DNA of 64,000 nucleotides from Rhodobacter huangdaonensis (GCF_004022465.1 NZ_SAVA01000003.1:186001-250000); one strand, 5' to 3'. Positions 25,034 to 34,623 are shown, numbered from the stretch's first letter. The notes: generated by a model from the sequence alone, not told the origin. Made by a program: numbers and translations.

Positions 25034-26305
25034 ATGCCGGCTCTCAGAATCTGCACGGTAACCGACGGGCTCGACGCGGTGCTGCAGGTGGCGCTGCTCC
25101 TGTCCTCGGTGGGGGACGACACGACGCGCACCGACCTGCGGCTGAATGTCGCACAGGAGGCTCTCGGCAAGACCGGGGCAGAAGATTTCGACCTCATCGT
25201 CCTCGCCGCGACGGATGATGGCCGGAGCCCCGACACGCTGCGCGAGGTCGCCCGGATCGCCGTGGCGCGCGGCGCGACGGTGTTGCTGCGCGGCCCCGAT
25301 GCCACATTGCCGGAGGGGCTGCCGCCCGACCTCGGCATCCTGCGGGGCCCGCCCTTCCCCACGGGCAGCCTCGGGCAGATCCTCGCCGCCGCCGCCCCCG
25401 TCGGCGGGACGACGGCCGCGCTTCGGCCGGAACCGGGCACCGGCTCCGGGCAGCGGGTGCCGCTGCGCCGGCTGATCGCCCGCCTCGCCGGCCAGGAGGA
25501 GGCGGTCCCGCCGCCGCTCCCCCCCGACGCGCCACAGGTTCACGTGATCCAGCCCACCTGCGGCGGCGCCGGCAGCACCACGCTGAGCGTCAACTTCGCC
25601 GTCGCGCTGGCGGAACGGGCAAAGCTCGGGGACGGCCGCACCGCCGTCTGTGTGCTCGATCTGAATCTGCAGTTCGGCTCGGTCGGGACCTATTTCAACC
25701 TGCCGGAAAACTCGCAGCTGCGCGACGCCTACCGCAACATCCGGCGAATCGATGCCGAGGTCTTCCAGAACTGTCTGCAATATCCCGCCCCCGGAGTCGC
25801 GGTGCTGCAGACGCCCGCCGAGATCATGCCCTTCGATGCCCTCACCGCCGCGTCGGTCGGCGAGCTGATCGCCCTCGCACGCGGCACCGCGCCGCTGGTG
25901 ATCGTCGACATGCCGCATTGCATCGCCGACTGGGCCGAACAGGTCTTCGTCGAGGCGGATCAAATCCTGTGCGTCAGCACGCTCGATGTGCGCTGCGCGC
26001 GCAATGCGCGTCTGCTCGAACGGCTGCTGGCGGCGTCCTCGGCCACCCGGACCCCACCCGAGCATGTGCTCAACCGCGCGCCCTCCCGCCGGTCGCGCGA
26101 ATGGGAGGAGAACCGCACCGCCTTCGAAACCGCGATCGGCCGCCCGCTTAGCGCGGTCTTCTCCGACGGCGGGGCACAGGTCGCGGCCTCCTGCGACGAG
26201 GGCAATCCGCTGTGCAGCAGCTCTCCGAAAACGGCCCTCGCGCAGGAAATCCGGGCTTTCGTCGGGCGGTTCCCGATGCCCCTGGCGCAACAGGGAGAGA
26301 GGTGA
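25034..26305 (+). CDS. cpaE: CpaE/TadZ-type pilus localisation ATPase
   Basis: A 423-residue protein. Residues 1-130 form a degenerate receiver-like domain; residues 165-420 form a ParA/MinD-like P-loop domain. The deviant Walker A reads CGGAGSTTLSVNFA, where the signature Lys is absent, as in other TadZ proteins, and DLNLQFGSVGTYFN is the switch region. TadZ/CpaE positions the Tad machine in the cell. It starts 16 bases after cpaB and ends 3 bases before cpaF. Confidence 0.92.
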   Translation: MPALRICTVTDGLDAVLQVALLLSSVGDDTTRTDLRLNVAQEALGKTGAEDFDLIVLAATDDGRSPDTLREVARIAVARGATVLLRGPDATLPEGLPPDLGILRGPPFPTGSLGQILAAAAPVGGTTAALRPEPGTGSGQRVPLRRLIARLAGQEEAVPPPLPPDAPQVHVIQPTCGGAGSTTLSVNFAVALAERAKLGDGRTAVCVLDLNLQFGSVGTYFNLPENSQLRDAYRNIRRIDAEVFQNCLQYPAPGVAVLQTPAEIMPFDALTAASVGELIALARGTAPLVIVDMPHCIADWAEQVFVEADQILCVSTLDVRCARNARLLERLLAASSATRTPPEHVLNRAPSRRSREWEENRTAFETAIGRPLSAVFSDGGAQVAASCDEGNPLCSSSPKTALAQEIRAFVGRFPMPLAQQGER

Positions 26306-26308
26306 TCC

Positions 26309-27736
26309 ATGTCGATGTTCGACAAGTTCCGACAGGAGCAGAACGAGCAGAATTCGGGCGTCGCCTCATCCGCGACGTCGCCGCCTCCCCTGCCGGGTCT
26401 CGCCCCGGCCGCATCGCAACCGGCCGTCCCCACCGCCGAGACGGTGCGCGACGACGCGGCACGCGAGCGGCGCCACAAGCTCGGCGAGCTGCGCCAGGCG
26501 GCCCATGCGCGGCTGCTTGAAACCTTCAACCTGCCCGCGCTGCTGCAGGCGAGCGAGCCCGAGATCAAGATCGAGATCGGCAATATCGTCCGCGAGCTGA
26601 TCCCGAACACGGCGGTGGCGATGAGCCGCTCGGAACGCGAACAGCTTGTCGACGAACTCTATTACGAGGTCATGGGCCTTGGTCCGCTCGAGGTGTTGCT
26701 GAAGGACGAGAACATCGCCGACATCCTGATCAACGGCCCGAACATGGTCATCGTCGAGCGCAACGGCATGCTCGAGGAAACCGACGTCCAGTTCCAGAGC
26801 GAGGCGCACCTGCGCCGCATCTTGCAGAAGATCCTCGCCAGTTCCGGCCGGCGTCTGGACGAATCCACCCCCTATGTCGATGCCCGTCTGCCCGACGGCT
26901 CGCGCCTGAACGCGGTGATCTCGCCGATCGCCATCGACGGCACGCTGGTCTCGATCCGCAAATTCCGCAAGGACAAGCTGACGCTCGAGCAGATGGTGCT
27001 GTTCGGCTCGCTCAGCGAGGCGATGGCCAGCTATCTGCGCGCCGCGGTGCAGGCGCGGCTGAACATCATCGTCTCGGGCGGGACCGGCTCCGGCAAGTCG
27101 ACGCTGCTGAACGCGTTGTCGGCCTATATCGGCAAGCGCGAGCGGATCCTGACGATCGAGGATACCGCCGAGCTGCAACTGCAGCAGCGCCACGTCGGCC
27201 GGATGGAAAGCCGGCCCGCCAATGTCGAGGGCAAGGGCGCCGTGACCCAGCGCGATTGCCTGCGCAATGCGCTGCGGATGCGTCCCGACCGGATCATCGT
27301 CGGCGAGACCCGCGGCGAGGAAGCGATCGACGTGATGCAGGCGATGAACACCGGCCACGACGGCTCGATGACCACGATCCACGCGAACACGGCGCGCGAC
27401 GCGACCAGCCGTCTCGAAAGCATGGTGCTGATGGCGGGGCTCGAGATCCCGCTTGCGGCGCTGCGTCGGCAGGTCGCCTCGGCCGTCAACCTGATCGTGC
27501 AGGTCGAGCGGATGCAGGACGGCTCGCGCAAGGTCGTCTCGATCACCGAGATCGTCGGCTGCGAGGGCGACGTGATCTCGATGCAGGAGCTGTTCTATTT
27601 CCGCCACGACAGCATCACCCCCGAGGGGCGGGTCGAGGGCCGGTTCCTCGGTTCGGGCGTGCGTTCGTATTACACCGAGCGATTCCGCCGCTGGGGCATC
27701 CGCCTGCCCGATTCCCTTTACAGCGGAGAAGGCTGA
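26309..27736 (+). CDS. cpaF: Tad secretion ATPase CpaF/TadA
   Basis: A 475-residue type II/IV secretion ATPase. Walker A is GGTGSGKST (catalytic Lys263), the Asp box includes LTIEDTAELQL, Walker B lies in RPDRIIVGETRGEEA and the His box in TGHDGSMTTIHANT. The N-terminal 60 residues are a low-complexity linker. It powers pilus assembly, and in some species retraction, with TadB/TadC. A strong GGGAGAGAGG precedes the ATG. The tadB start overlaps its stop (TGATG). Confidence 0.97.
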   Translation: MSMFDKFRQEQNEQNSGVASSATSPPPLPGLAPAASQPAVPTAETVRDDAARERRHKLGELRQAAHARLLETFNLPALLQASEPEIKIEIGNIVRELIPNTAVAMSRSEREQLVDELYYEVMGLGPLEVLLKDENIADILINGPNMVIVERNGMLEETDVQFQSEAHLRRILQKILASSGRRLDESTPYVDARLPDGSRLNAVISPIAIDGTLVSIRKFRKDKLTLEQMVLFGSLSEAMASYLRAAVQARLNIIVSGGTGSGKSTLLNALSAYIGKRERILTIEDTAELQLQQRHVGRMESRPANVEGKGAVTQRDCLRNALRMRPDRIIVGETRGEEAIDVMQAMNTGHDGSMTTIHANTARDATSRLESMVLMAGLEIPLAALRRQVASAVNLIVQVERMQDGSRKVVSITEIVGCEGDVISMQELFYFRHDSITPEGRVEGRFLGSGVRSYYTERFRRWGIRLPDSLYSGEG

Positions 27737-28689
27737 TGGGCGGATCAATGCTGCTTCTCGGCCTGTTCATGACCGGCGGTGTGCTGCTGGTGATGGCGCT
27801 GTGCCTTTATGTCATCACCGATTACCGCCGGCTGCGCCGGCGCGTGCTCGAGCGGTTCTCCGGCACCCCGGCCGCCACCGCCCCGGCCGCGGCCCCCGGA
27901 CGGCCCGCGCCGCTGCGCATCAGCGACCCGGTCGCCTCCCGCGGCACGGCCGGCAGCGCGCTGCCGGGAATGCGGCTGTGGCATGACCATCGCCGGCTGA
28001 TCGTGATCGGTGCGCTCTCGCTGTGCGGGGTCATCCTGCCGCTCGGCATCGGCCTGCTGCAGATCGGCGTCTGGTGGAGCCTGCTCGCCTGCGCCCTCGC
28101 GCTTGGCGCCGCCGCGGCGGCGCTGCCGCGCTGGCACGCGCGCAAGCTGCAAGGCGAGATCGAGGCGAGCGTGCCCGATGCTCTCGACATCGCGGTGCGC
28201 AGCCTGCGGATCGGCATTCCGATCAGCGTCGTCATCCGCACCCTCGCCGAGGACACGCCCGGGCTGCTCGGATCGGAATTCGCCTTCACCGCGGACCAGA
28301 TCAACTTCGGCAAGGACACGATCCAGGCGCTCGAGGAACTCGCGCAGCGCTGCGACAACCAGACCTTGCGCTTCCTCGCCGCGGCGGTCGCGATCCAGAG
28401 CGAAACCGGCGGCAATCTGGCCAGCCTCGTGGAGAAGCTCTCGACGCTGGCCCGCTCGCGCATCCAGCTGCGGCGCAAGATCGATTCGATCACCGCCGAG
28501 GCGAAATGGTCTGGCCTGTTCCTGTCGGGCTTTCCGGTGGTCGCCGCCGGCGGCATCTGGCTGCTGGCGCCGGACTACTTCGCGCCGATGAAGGACCACC
28601 ACCTGACCGTGCCGGTTCTCACCGCCGTGGTCCTCCTGCTCGTGCTCAATATCCTCTTCATGCGCCGCATCGTGCGCTTCGACACCTGA
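27736..28689 (+). CDS. tadB: Tad inner-membrane platform protein TadB
   Basis: A 317-residue T2SF-family membrane protein. Hydrophobic helices lie near the N-terminus (LLLGLFMTGGVLLVMALCLY), mid-protein (roughly 90-130) and C-terminus. The T2SF cytoplasmic block is VPDALDIAVRSLRIGIPISV and the conserved IQSETGGNLASLVEKLS follows. TadB and TadC form the platform driven by CpaF. It begins inside the cpaF stop codon. Confidence 0.94.
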   Translation: MGGSMLLLGLFMTGGVLLVMALCLYVITDYRRLRRRVLERFSGTPAATAPAAAPGRPAPLRISDPVASRGTAGSALPGMRLWHDHRRLIVIGALSLCGVILPLGIGLLQIGVWWSLLACALALGAAAAALPRWHARKLQGEIEASVPDALDIAVRSLRIGIPISVVIRTLAEDTPGLLGSEFAFTADQINFGKDTIQALEELAQRCDNQTLRFLAAAVAIQSETGGNLASLVEKLSTLARSRIQLRRKIDSITAEAKWSGLFLSGFPVVAAGGIWLLAPDYFAPMKDHHLTVPVLTAVVLLLVLNILFMRRIVRFDT

Positions 28690-28696
28690 GGGCCGG

Positions 28697-29536
28697 ATGG
28701 AAAACTTGGCCATACTCGGGGTTGCGATCGGCGAGGCACTGCTGCTGAGCGGACTGCTCCTGTGGCGCCTTGCACCGCGCGCCGAAACCGCCGTCGGCGC
28801 AGACGATGCCGAGACGCTCCCCTTCCTCACCGGCGATTTCTCGCCGCTGCAGCGGCAACTGGCGCAGGCGGGCTTCACCAACCCGAGTGCGGTTCCGCTG
28901 TTCAACCTGTCGAAGGTCGTCGCCGGGGCGCTTGGTTTCGCCGCCGGATATCTCGGGCTGACCTGGTTCCGGGGCGACACGCCGGAGTTCTCGACGATGA
29001 CCATCGCCGCCTGCACGGCGGCCTTCTGCATCGGCTATATGCTTCCCGCACTGTGGATCAGCGCGCGCCAGGAAGCCTATAAGCAGCGCCTGGAAAAGGC
29101 CCTGCCCGACGCCCTCGACCTGCTGCAGATCTGCATGGAGGCCGGCCAGTCGCTCGACCAGTCGATCATCCGCACCGCACGCGAGCTGCATCCGGTGCAC
29201 CCGGAACTTGCCGCGCATCTCGACTGGGCCGCCGAGGCGATCCTTGCCGGCATGGACCGCGGCGAGGCCTTCCGCCGGATCGCCGCCGAAACCGAGAACG
29301 AGGACATCGGCGCACTCGGCAATGCTCTAGTGCAGACGGTCCGGATGGGCACGCCGGTCGCGCAGATCCTGATTGTCTACACCGACGACCTGAGGGACAA
29401 GCGGCTGCGCAAGGTCGAGAGCAGGGCCAACGTCCTGCCGACGAAGATGACGCTCGGCACCATGGCGTTCACGGTGCCGCCGCTGCTGCTGCTGCTGCTG
29501 ACCCCGGCAATCCTTCGTATCATGGGAATGGTGTGA
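28697..29536 (+). CDS. tadC: Tad inner-membrane platform protein TadC
   Basis: A 279-residue T2SF-family protein with paired N-terminal helices, the block LPDALDLLQICMEAGQSLDQ, the GTPVAQILIVYTDDLRDKRL motif and a C-terminal helix rich in Leu. It partners TadB. It starts seven bases after tadB, and its stop overlaps the ATG of the sensor kinase gene (TGATG), so the kinase is part of the same operon. Confidence 0.94.
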   Translation: MENLAILGVAIGEALLLSGLLLWRLAPRAETAVGADDAETLPFLTGDFSPLQRQLAQAGFTNPSAVPLFNLSKVVAGALGFAAGYLGLTWFRGDTPEFSTMTIAACTAAFCIGYMLPALWISARQEAYKQRLEKALPDALDLLQICMEAGQSLDQSIIRTARELHPVHPELAAHLDWAAEAILAGMDRGEAFRRIAAETENEDIGALGNALVQTVRMGTPVAQILIVYTDDLRDKRLRKVESRANVLPTKMTLGTMAFTVPPLLLLLLTPAILRIMGMV

Positions 29537-31962
29537 TGAGCACGACGACACGCGGAGCTGGCCGGGCGCTGTTCTGGCGGCACGGCACCTCGACCCCGGA
29601 ACAGAACGGCGCCGGTGCCGGGCAGGGGCTCGCGCTCACGCTGCTGGCGCTGCTCGGCGCGGGCTTCCTGCCGGCGCAGATCTGGCAACAGCCGGGACTT
29701 GCGGGTTTCGCGCTCAGCTGCGCCTTCGGCCTGACCGTGCTGACCGCATACCGCCGCCGCGCGCTGACCGGACGCGGGGCGCTGGCGGCGACGGCGGGGC
29801 TCGGGCTCGTCATGGCGCTCCGCTTCCTGCCGGTGGTGTCGCCGCTCGCCGAGGGCGGGCTGCAGCGCATGCTTCTCGGCGCGGTCCTCGGGCTGGGCGC
29901 GCTCGGGCTGAACGAGCGCCTGCCGAGCCTCGGCGAAACGCGGACGGAGCCGGATCGATCGCCGGGGTTCCTGAGCTTCACCCTCGGCTGGCAGGCAATC
30001 GCCGTCGTGGCGATTGCGGTGCTTCTGCTCGAACTCATGCTGTTCAACGTGCCCGTCGACATCAGCTCCGCCCTGCACGCCGAACTGATCGCCCTGTGCA
30101 TCCTCACGGTGCGGAACTTCACCGGCTACGCCCTCGCCCGGCAAGACCGCGTCGGCCGGGGATCGGCCGGGACGATTGCCGCACTCGGTCTCGGGCTCTT
30201 CACCCTGCTCCCGGCCGCGCTCAAGCTCGCCAGCGTCACACCGGGCACGGTCCCCGCCATCGTCGCCTTGCTGGCCTCCGCGATGATGCTGCTTTTGGTC
30301 AGCGTGCTGCGCACCGCCCGCGCCGCAGCGGCCTGCGCGGCGGCGAGCTGCGCCGCGCTTGGCGAGATGACGGACCATGTCCCGGACATCGGCAGCTCGA
30401 TCCCCGAGCTTGCGGCGATCGCCGCCTTCATCATGGTGTTCGTGGCGCTGAACCGGTTCGCGCAATGGGGGATGGGGGACGGGCTGGCAGCGGCCGGCGC
30501 CGGGCGCCGCTTTCAGGCGGACGAGGGCCGCTGGCTCGCCGTGCTGGATCTCGACCGCCGGCTGATGAGCTTTCCGCTGTCGCGCGAGGCCGATCTGCGC
30601 GACGTGCCGTTCTCGCACCTCTTCGCCCATGCCGAGCTGCCGCCGCTGATGGAGCTGTTCCGCCGGCTGAACGCCCCGGCCTCCTCCCTGCCCGACAGCG
30701 GGGACCCGACCCCGCTGACGATCACCATCCCCGGCGAGGCCCCCACGCTGATGCGGGCGCGGGTGTTGTCGCGCGAGGACGGGCAGATCTGGCTCAGCCT
30801 CGCCGCCGAGCAATCCGACCGCAGCCTGGCGGACCGGCTTCAGGCCTGCGAGGCCAGCCTCGTCGAGGCGCGCAGCCGCGAGGAGCACCTGCTGGCCGTC
30901 GCCTCGCACGAGCTGCGCACCCCGGTCGCGATCCTTGCCATGCTGGTCGAGGACATGAAGGCCGGATCGAGCTGGGACGAGATCGGCATCAGCATGGAAA
31001 GCACCGTCCGGCGGCTGACCGGGATCATGGAAAACCTGCGCGCACAGACCGACAGCCAGGGCCGGGGCGAGATCTTCACCCTCGCCGAAATCGGCTTCCA
31101 GATCCTCGAGACGTTCAGCAGCTCGGCCGCGAACATGCGGCTGCGCCTCGACCAGTCGCAGGACTCCGAACTGCTGCTGCAGGGCGCGCCGGTGCGCATC
31201 GTCGTCGCATTGTCGAAGCTCGTGCATAATGCGATTGTGCATTCGCACGGCACCGAGGTCACGATCAGCTCCTTCCTCACCCCGGGCGAGGGCAACACGG
31301 CGACGGTGACCTGGATGGTGCGCGACGACGGAACCGGCATCGCCGAAGCGGCGCGCGGCCGGATCTTCGAGGCATTCCGCGCCGCGGGCAACGAGGGCAC
31401 CGGCGACGCGACCCCGGGGCTCGGGCTCTATTACGCGCGCAAGTCCATCGGCATGATCGGCGGCAAGCTCTGGCTCGACGAGGCGGTCCGGCCGGGCGCC
31501 TGCTTCGTCATGACCCATCCCGTCCGGCTGCTGCGTGAAGAGCCGGAAACCGACGAACCGAGGCAAGAAATGACCCAAGACAGTGTTCCCTATGCATCGA
31601 AATCCGCCCTCCTGGTCGAGGACAACAAGCTGGTGGGCGAGTTGACCGCGAACCGGTTGCGCCGGCTGTTCGGCACCGTCACCTGGGTCGAGACCGGGGT
31701 CGAGGCGCTGGCGAGCTTTCGCGCCGCACAGCCCTCGATCATCTTCGTCGACCAGCTTCTGCCCGGCATGACCGGCAGCGAACTGGTCGAGGAGATCCGC
31801 CGGATCTCGCCCTCGGTGCCGGTCGTCGGGATCACCGCCTCGACGCTCGGATCGGAATGCGAGCGGCTGGAGGCGGCGGGCGCGAACCTCGCCGTCGAAA
31901 AGCCGCTGAGCTTCGATCAGACCCGGCTGATCGCGCAGCAGTTCTTCGGCACCGCAGACTGA
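29536..31962 (+). CDS. Hybrid histidine kinase with multi-helix membrane sensor and receiver
   Basis: An 808-residue protein. Residues 30-315 hold about eight to ten hydrophobic helices. A linker (about 325-440) may be PAS-like. The dimerisation box ASHELRTPVAIL contains phospho-acceptor His458; the ATPase domain has an N-box (LSKLVHNAIVHS) and G-boxes (RDDGTGI and TPGLGLYYARK). A C-terminal receiver has DLLPGMTG-type context with phospho-acceptor Asp739 (FVDQLLPGM). It is translationally coupled to tadC, so it probably controls the surface locus. The signal is unknown. Confidence 0.92.
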   Translation: MSTTTRGAGRALFWRHGTSTPEQNGAGAGQGLALTLLALLGAGFLPAQIWQQPGLAGFALSCAFGLTVLTAYRRRALTGRGALAATAGLGLVMALRFLPVVSPLAEGGLQRMLLGAVLGLGALGLNERLPSLGETRTEPDRSPGFLSFTLGWQAIAVVAIAVLLLELMLFNVPVDISSALHAELIALCILTVRNFTGYALARQDRVGRGSAGTIAALGLGLFTLLPAALKLASVTPGTVPAIVALLASAMMLLLVSVLRTARAAAACAAASCAALGEMTDHVPDIGSSIPELAAIAAFIMVFVALNRFAQWGMGDGLAAAGAGRRFQADEGRWLAVLDLDRRLMSFPLSREADLRDVPFSHLFAHAELPPLMELFRRLNAPASSLPDSGDPTPLTITIPGEAPTLMRARVLSREDGQIWLSLAAEQSDRSLADRLQACEASLVEARSREEHLLAVASHELRTPVAILAMLVEDMKAGSSWDEIGISMESTVRRLTGIMENLRAQTDSQGRGEIFTLAEIGFQILETFSSSAANMRLRLDQSQDSELLLQGAPVRIVVALSKLVHNAIVHSHGTEVTISSFLTPGEGNTATVTWMVRDDGTGIAEAARGRIFEAFRAAGNEGTGDATPGLGLYYARKSIGMIGGKLWLDEAVRPGACFVMTHPVRLLREEPETDEPRQEMTQDSVPYASKSALLVEDNKLVGELTANRLRRLFGTVTWVETGVEALASFRAAQPSIIFVDQLLPGMTGSELVEEIRRISPSVPVVGITASTLGSECERLEAAGANLAVEKPLSFDQTRLIAQQFFGTAD

Positions 31963-32080
31963 TCCGCGCCCGCTGCACCCGGCCCCCCGGTGCACATGTG
32001 CGGTGCGGGATTGCGCCCGGCCCTCAGTCGTGCGCGAATCCGGTATCTGCCCCGTCCCTCCGCCCGGAAAGGCTGTCGCT

Positions 32081-33847
32081 GTGGCGCTCACAGAGAACCC
32101 GTCGCTGAAGAACCTGATCGACACCCTGTCGCATGCCGAAGCTGCAGACGATCGCGCGCTGCTGCTGCTGAGCGACAGCGGCGACGCGCTTTTCGCCAAC
32201 CCGGCCGGCGACGCCCTGCTGCGCCACTGGTCGCACGGCGCAGAGCTGCCGCCGGCGCTGCGCGCGGCGATGCGCGACGCCCCGCTCTATCTGCGCCGGC
32301 CCCTGCCCGACGCGGCCGGGGCAGAGCTGATCTGCCTGCCGCTCGACGACAGGACCGGTCAGCGCGTCTATCTTTTCCGGGCGGACCGGCCCACGCCCGA
32401 GGCCGAGGCCTACCGCCTGATCCGCCGGTTTGCGGTGCATGACCTGCGCAGCCCGCTGCAGGCGCTGCTGGCGACGACCGAAGGACAGGCCCCCGCCCTT
32501 TCCGCGGCCGCCCGCACGGCCCTCGACCGGATCACCGACATTCTTGCGCTGTCGCGCGCCGAGACGCTCGCAGAGCTGTCCTGCGCCTTCGATCCGGCCA
32601 CCACCATCGCGGCGGTGGTGACGATGCTGCAGCCGCTGGCGCAGTCCCGGCAGGTCCCCCTCGTCTTCGAGCCGCCGCCGCGGCGGGCCGAGGTGCAGGG
32701 GCCGGAACCGATCTTCCGCCTGCTCGCGCAGAACCTGATCGGCAATGCCGTGCGGCATGGCGCGGGCCTGCGGCGGATCAGGCTGCGGATGGAGCTTGAT
32801 CGTCCCGGCCTCTGGACGATCACCCTCGAGCAATGGCAGCAGGCGGGCACGATCCCGCGGGCCCTCTTCGAAGGGCTGACCCGGGGAACCGCCGAAACCT
32901 CGGAGGGGGTGCGGCTGATGCACGCCGCGGGGCAGATCCTGCACGGCAGCTGGGACCTGCTGTCGCGCCCGGGGGAGGAGGCGATCGCCCTCTCCTTCGC
33001 GCTGCCCGAGGCGGCCGAGCTTGCCCCGGCGGAGGCGACGCCCGCCGCGCCGCCCCACGACCTCGCCGGCGCCCGCATCCTGATCATCGAGGACAATACG
33101 GTCGTCCGCGACTGGCTGGCGCAGGCCTTCCGCCGCGCCGGGGCCCTGGTCAGCACCGCCGCCGACGGCATGGCCGGGCTGCTTCTGGCCGAAACCGCCG
33201 CGCCGGCATTCGACGCGGTGCTGCTCGACCTCGTCCTGCCCGGGCTCGACGGGCTGTCGATCGCCCGGCGGCTGCGGCTGCGCGAACGGCGCGGCCGGCC
33301 GCGCCTGATCGGCTTCTCGGCGCAGGACGACGCCGAGACGCGCGCCGCCTGCGCCGAGGCGGGGATCCGCCTGCTGCTGCCCAAGCCCCTGCCCGCGGCG
33401 CAGCTTCTGACCCGTGTTGCGCATGAAATCCACGACCTCAGATCATCGGAGCCCCCCATGGACCAAAGCCCGGCCGTGCCGTCATCGCCGGCTCAGCGTG
33501 TCGCGCTGTTCAGCGACGCGATCGTGCAGGAACTGCTGACCGATCTTGGCGCAGAGGGGGCAAGACGGTTCATGGGCCGCGCCCTCGACGAGGCCGAGGA
33601 AACCCTGCGGGCGCTGCAGGACCAGGGCTTCGGGGCGACGACACGCGCCCAGCTGCATTCTTCGGTCGGCTCGTGCGGCATCACCGGGCTGCGCCTGGTC
33701 GAGGCCTGCCTGCGCCGGATTCAGGACACCGGGCGGGAGAATGGCGCGCTCGCGCCCCGATACTGCGAGCTTGCCGAGGCGATCGAAAAGACCCGGACAG
33801 CGCTGAAGGATGGCGGACCGCCGGGCCCGTCGCCGACCGGGCGGTGA
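32081..33847 (+). CDS. Hybrid sensor protein with HisKA-like, receiver and Hpt domains
   Basis: A 588-residue soluble protein. The dimerisation-like box VHDLRSPLQALL has His120. The ATPase region keeps an N-box (LAQNLIGNAVRHG), but the expected DxGxG box is missing (WTITLEQWQQAGTIPRA), so kinase activity is doubtful. A receiver follows with Asp383 (DAVLLDLVLPGLDG), then a C-terminal Hpt domain with His526 (QLHSSVGSCGITGL). The GTG at 32081 has GGAAAGG eight bases upstream. It fits a phosphorelay hub between the upstream kinase and the downstream regulator. Confidence 0.85.
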   Translation: MALTENPSLKNLIDTLSHAEAADDRALLLLSDSGDALFANPAGDALLRHWSHGAELPPALRAAMRDAPLYLRRPLPDAAGAELICLPLDDRTGQRVYLFRADRPTPEAEAYRLIRRFAVHDLRSPLQALLATTEGQAPALSAAARTALDRITDILALSRAETLAELSCAFDPATTIAAVVTMLQPLAQSRQVPLVFEPPPRRAEVQGPEPIFRLLAQNLIGNAVRHGAGLRRIRLRMELDRPGLWTITLEQWQQAGTIPRALFEGLTRGTAETSEGVRLMHAAGQILHGSWDLLSRPGEEAIALSFALPEAAELAPAEATPAAPPHDLAGARILIIEDNTVVRDWLAQAFRRAGALVSTAADGMAGLLLAETAAPAFDAVLLDLVLPGLDGLSIARRLRLRERRGRPRLIGFSAQDDAETRAACAEAGIRLLLPKPLPAAQLLTRVAHEIHDLRSSEPPMDQSPAVPSSPAQRVALFSDAIVQELLTDLGAEGARRFMGRALDEAEETLRALQDQGFGATTRAQLHSSVGSCGITGLRLVEACLRRIQDTGRENGALAPRYCELAEAIEKTRTALKDGGPPGPSPTGR

Positions 33848-33938
33848 GCGCCGCTGTTCGCAGCTCCGCAGAAAATCCCTACTTGTTGTTTCGCGATGAC
33901 GTTATATGGCTCGACGAGGAAAAGGGGCGACGCACCGA

Positions 33939-34568
33939 ATGACACCTGAGAACAAACTGCATCTCCTCATTGCCGACGATCATGCGATGATCCTGGAAAT
34001 GTTCCAGATGTTCGTGGGGCAGACCGCTGACATGGAGCTGAGCACCGCGCAGGACTTCGACGGCGCCTTCGCGCTGATCGGCGCACAGGGACCGTTCGAC
34101 ATCATCTTGCTCGACCTGCAGATGCCCGGGATGAACGGGCTCGAGGGGCTCGACCGCGCCCTTGCCGCAAATGGCGGAAAGCCGGTCGCGATCCTCACCG
34201 GCAATCCGACGGCGCATCTCGTCGACGAGGTTCTCGGGCGCGGTGGCGCCGGTGTCGTGCCGAAGACCATGCCGCTGAAGTCGCTGGCGAATGCGATCCG
34301 TTTCATGGCCGCGGGCGAGCGATACGTGCCGCTCGAGCTGCTGAATGACCGCAACACGGCGCGCGACTCGCTCGAACATCCGCTGACCGATCGCGAGTTC
34401 GGTGTGCTCGAGCATCTGGCGGAAGGGCGCTCGAACCGTGACATCGCAACGGCGCTGAACCTCGCCGAGCAGACGGTCAAGATGCATGTGAAGTCGATCT
34501 GCCGCAAGCTCGGGGTCAGCAACCGCACCCAGGCGGTGATCGCCTCGCGCGACCGCAACCTGCTCTGA
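33939..34568 (+). CDS. NarL/FixJ-family response regulator
   Basis: A 209-residue regulator. The receiver has acidic pocket LIADDHAM, phospho-acceptor Asp59 (ILLDLQMPGMNG) and the conserved Lys in VPKTMPLKSL. The LuxR-type helix-turn-helix is PLTDREFGVLEHLAEGRSNR followed by IATALNLAEQTVKMHVKSIC. It is the likely output of the phosphorelay. The start at 33939 follows GGAAAAGGGG; an ATG at 33906 would remove that from the leader. Targets are unknown, but surface genes nearby are the first guess. Confidence 0.93.
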   Translation: MTPENKLHLLIADDHAMILEMFQMFVGQTADMELSTAQDFDGAFALIGAQGPFDIILLDLQMPGMNGLEGLDRALAANGGKPVAILTGNPTAHLVDEVLGRGGAGVVPKTMPLKSLANAIRFMAAGERYVPLELLNDRNTARDSLEHPLTDREFGVLEHLAEGRSNRDIATALNLAEQTVKMHVKSICRKLGVSNRTQAVIASRDRNLL

Positions 34569-34623
34569 ACCGCCCAAGCGGCCGCCGGGAGGCGACCGCG
34601 GGCCGCCTCCGGAGATTGCCGCC

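Noticed and set aside
29377..32199. 940-codon minus-strand frame opposite the hybrid kinase
   Set aside because: The composition is Arg/Gly/Ala-rich with no motif; the plus-strand kinase motifs are complete.
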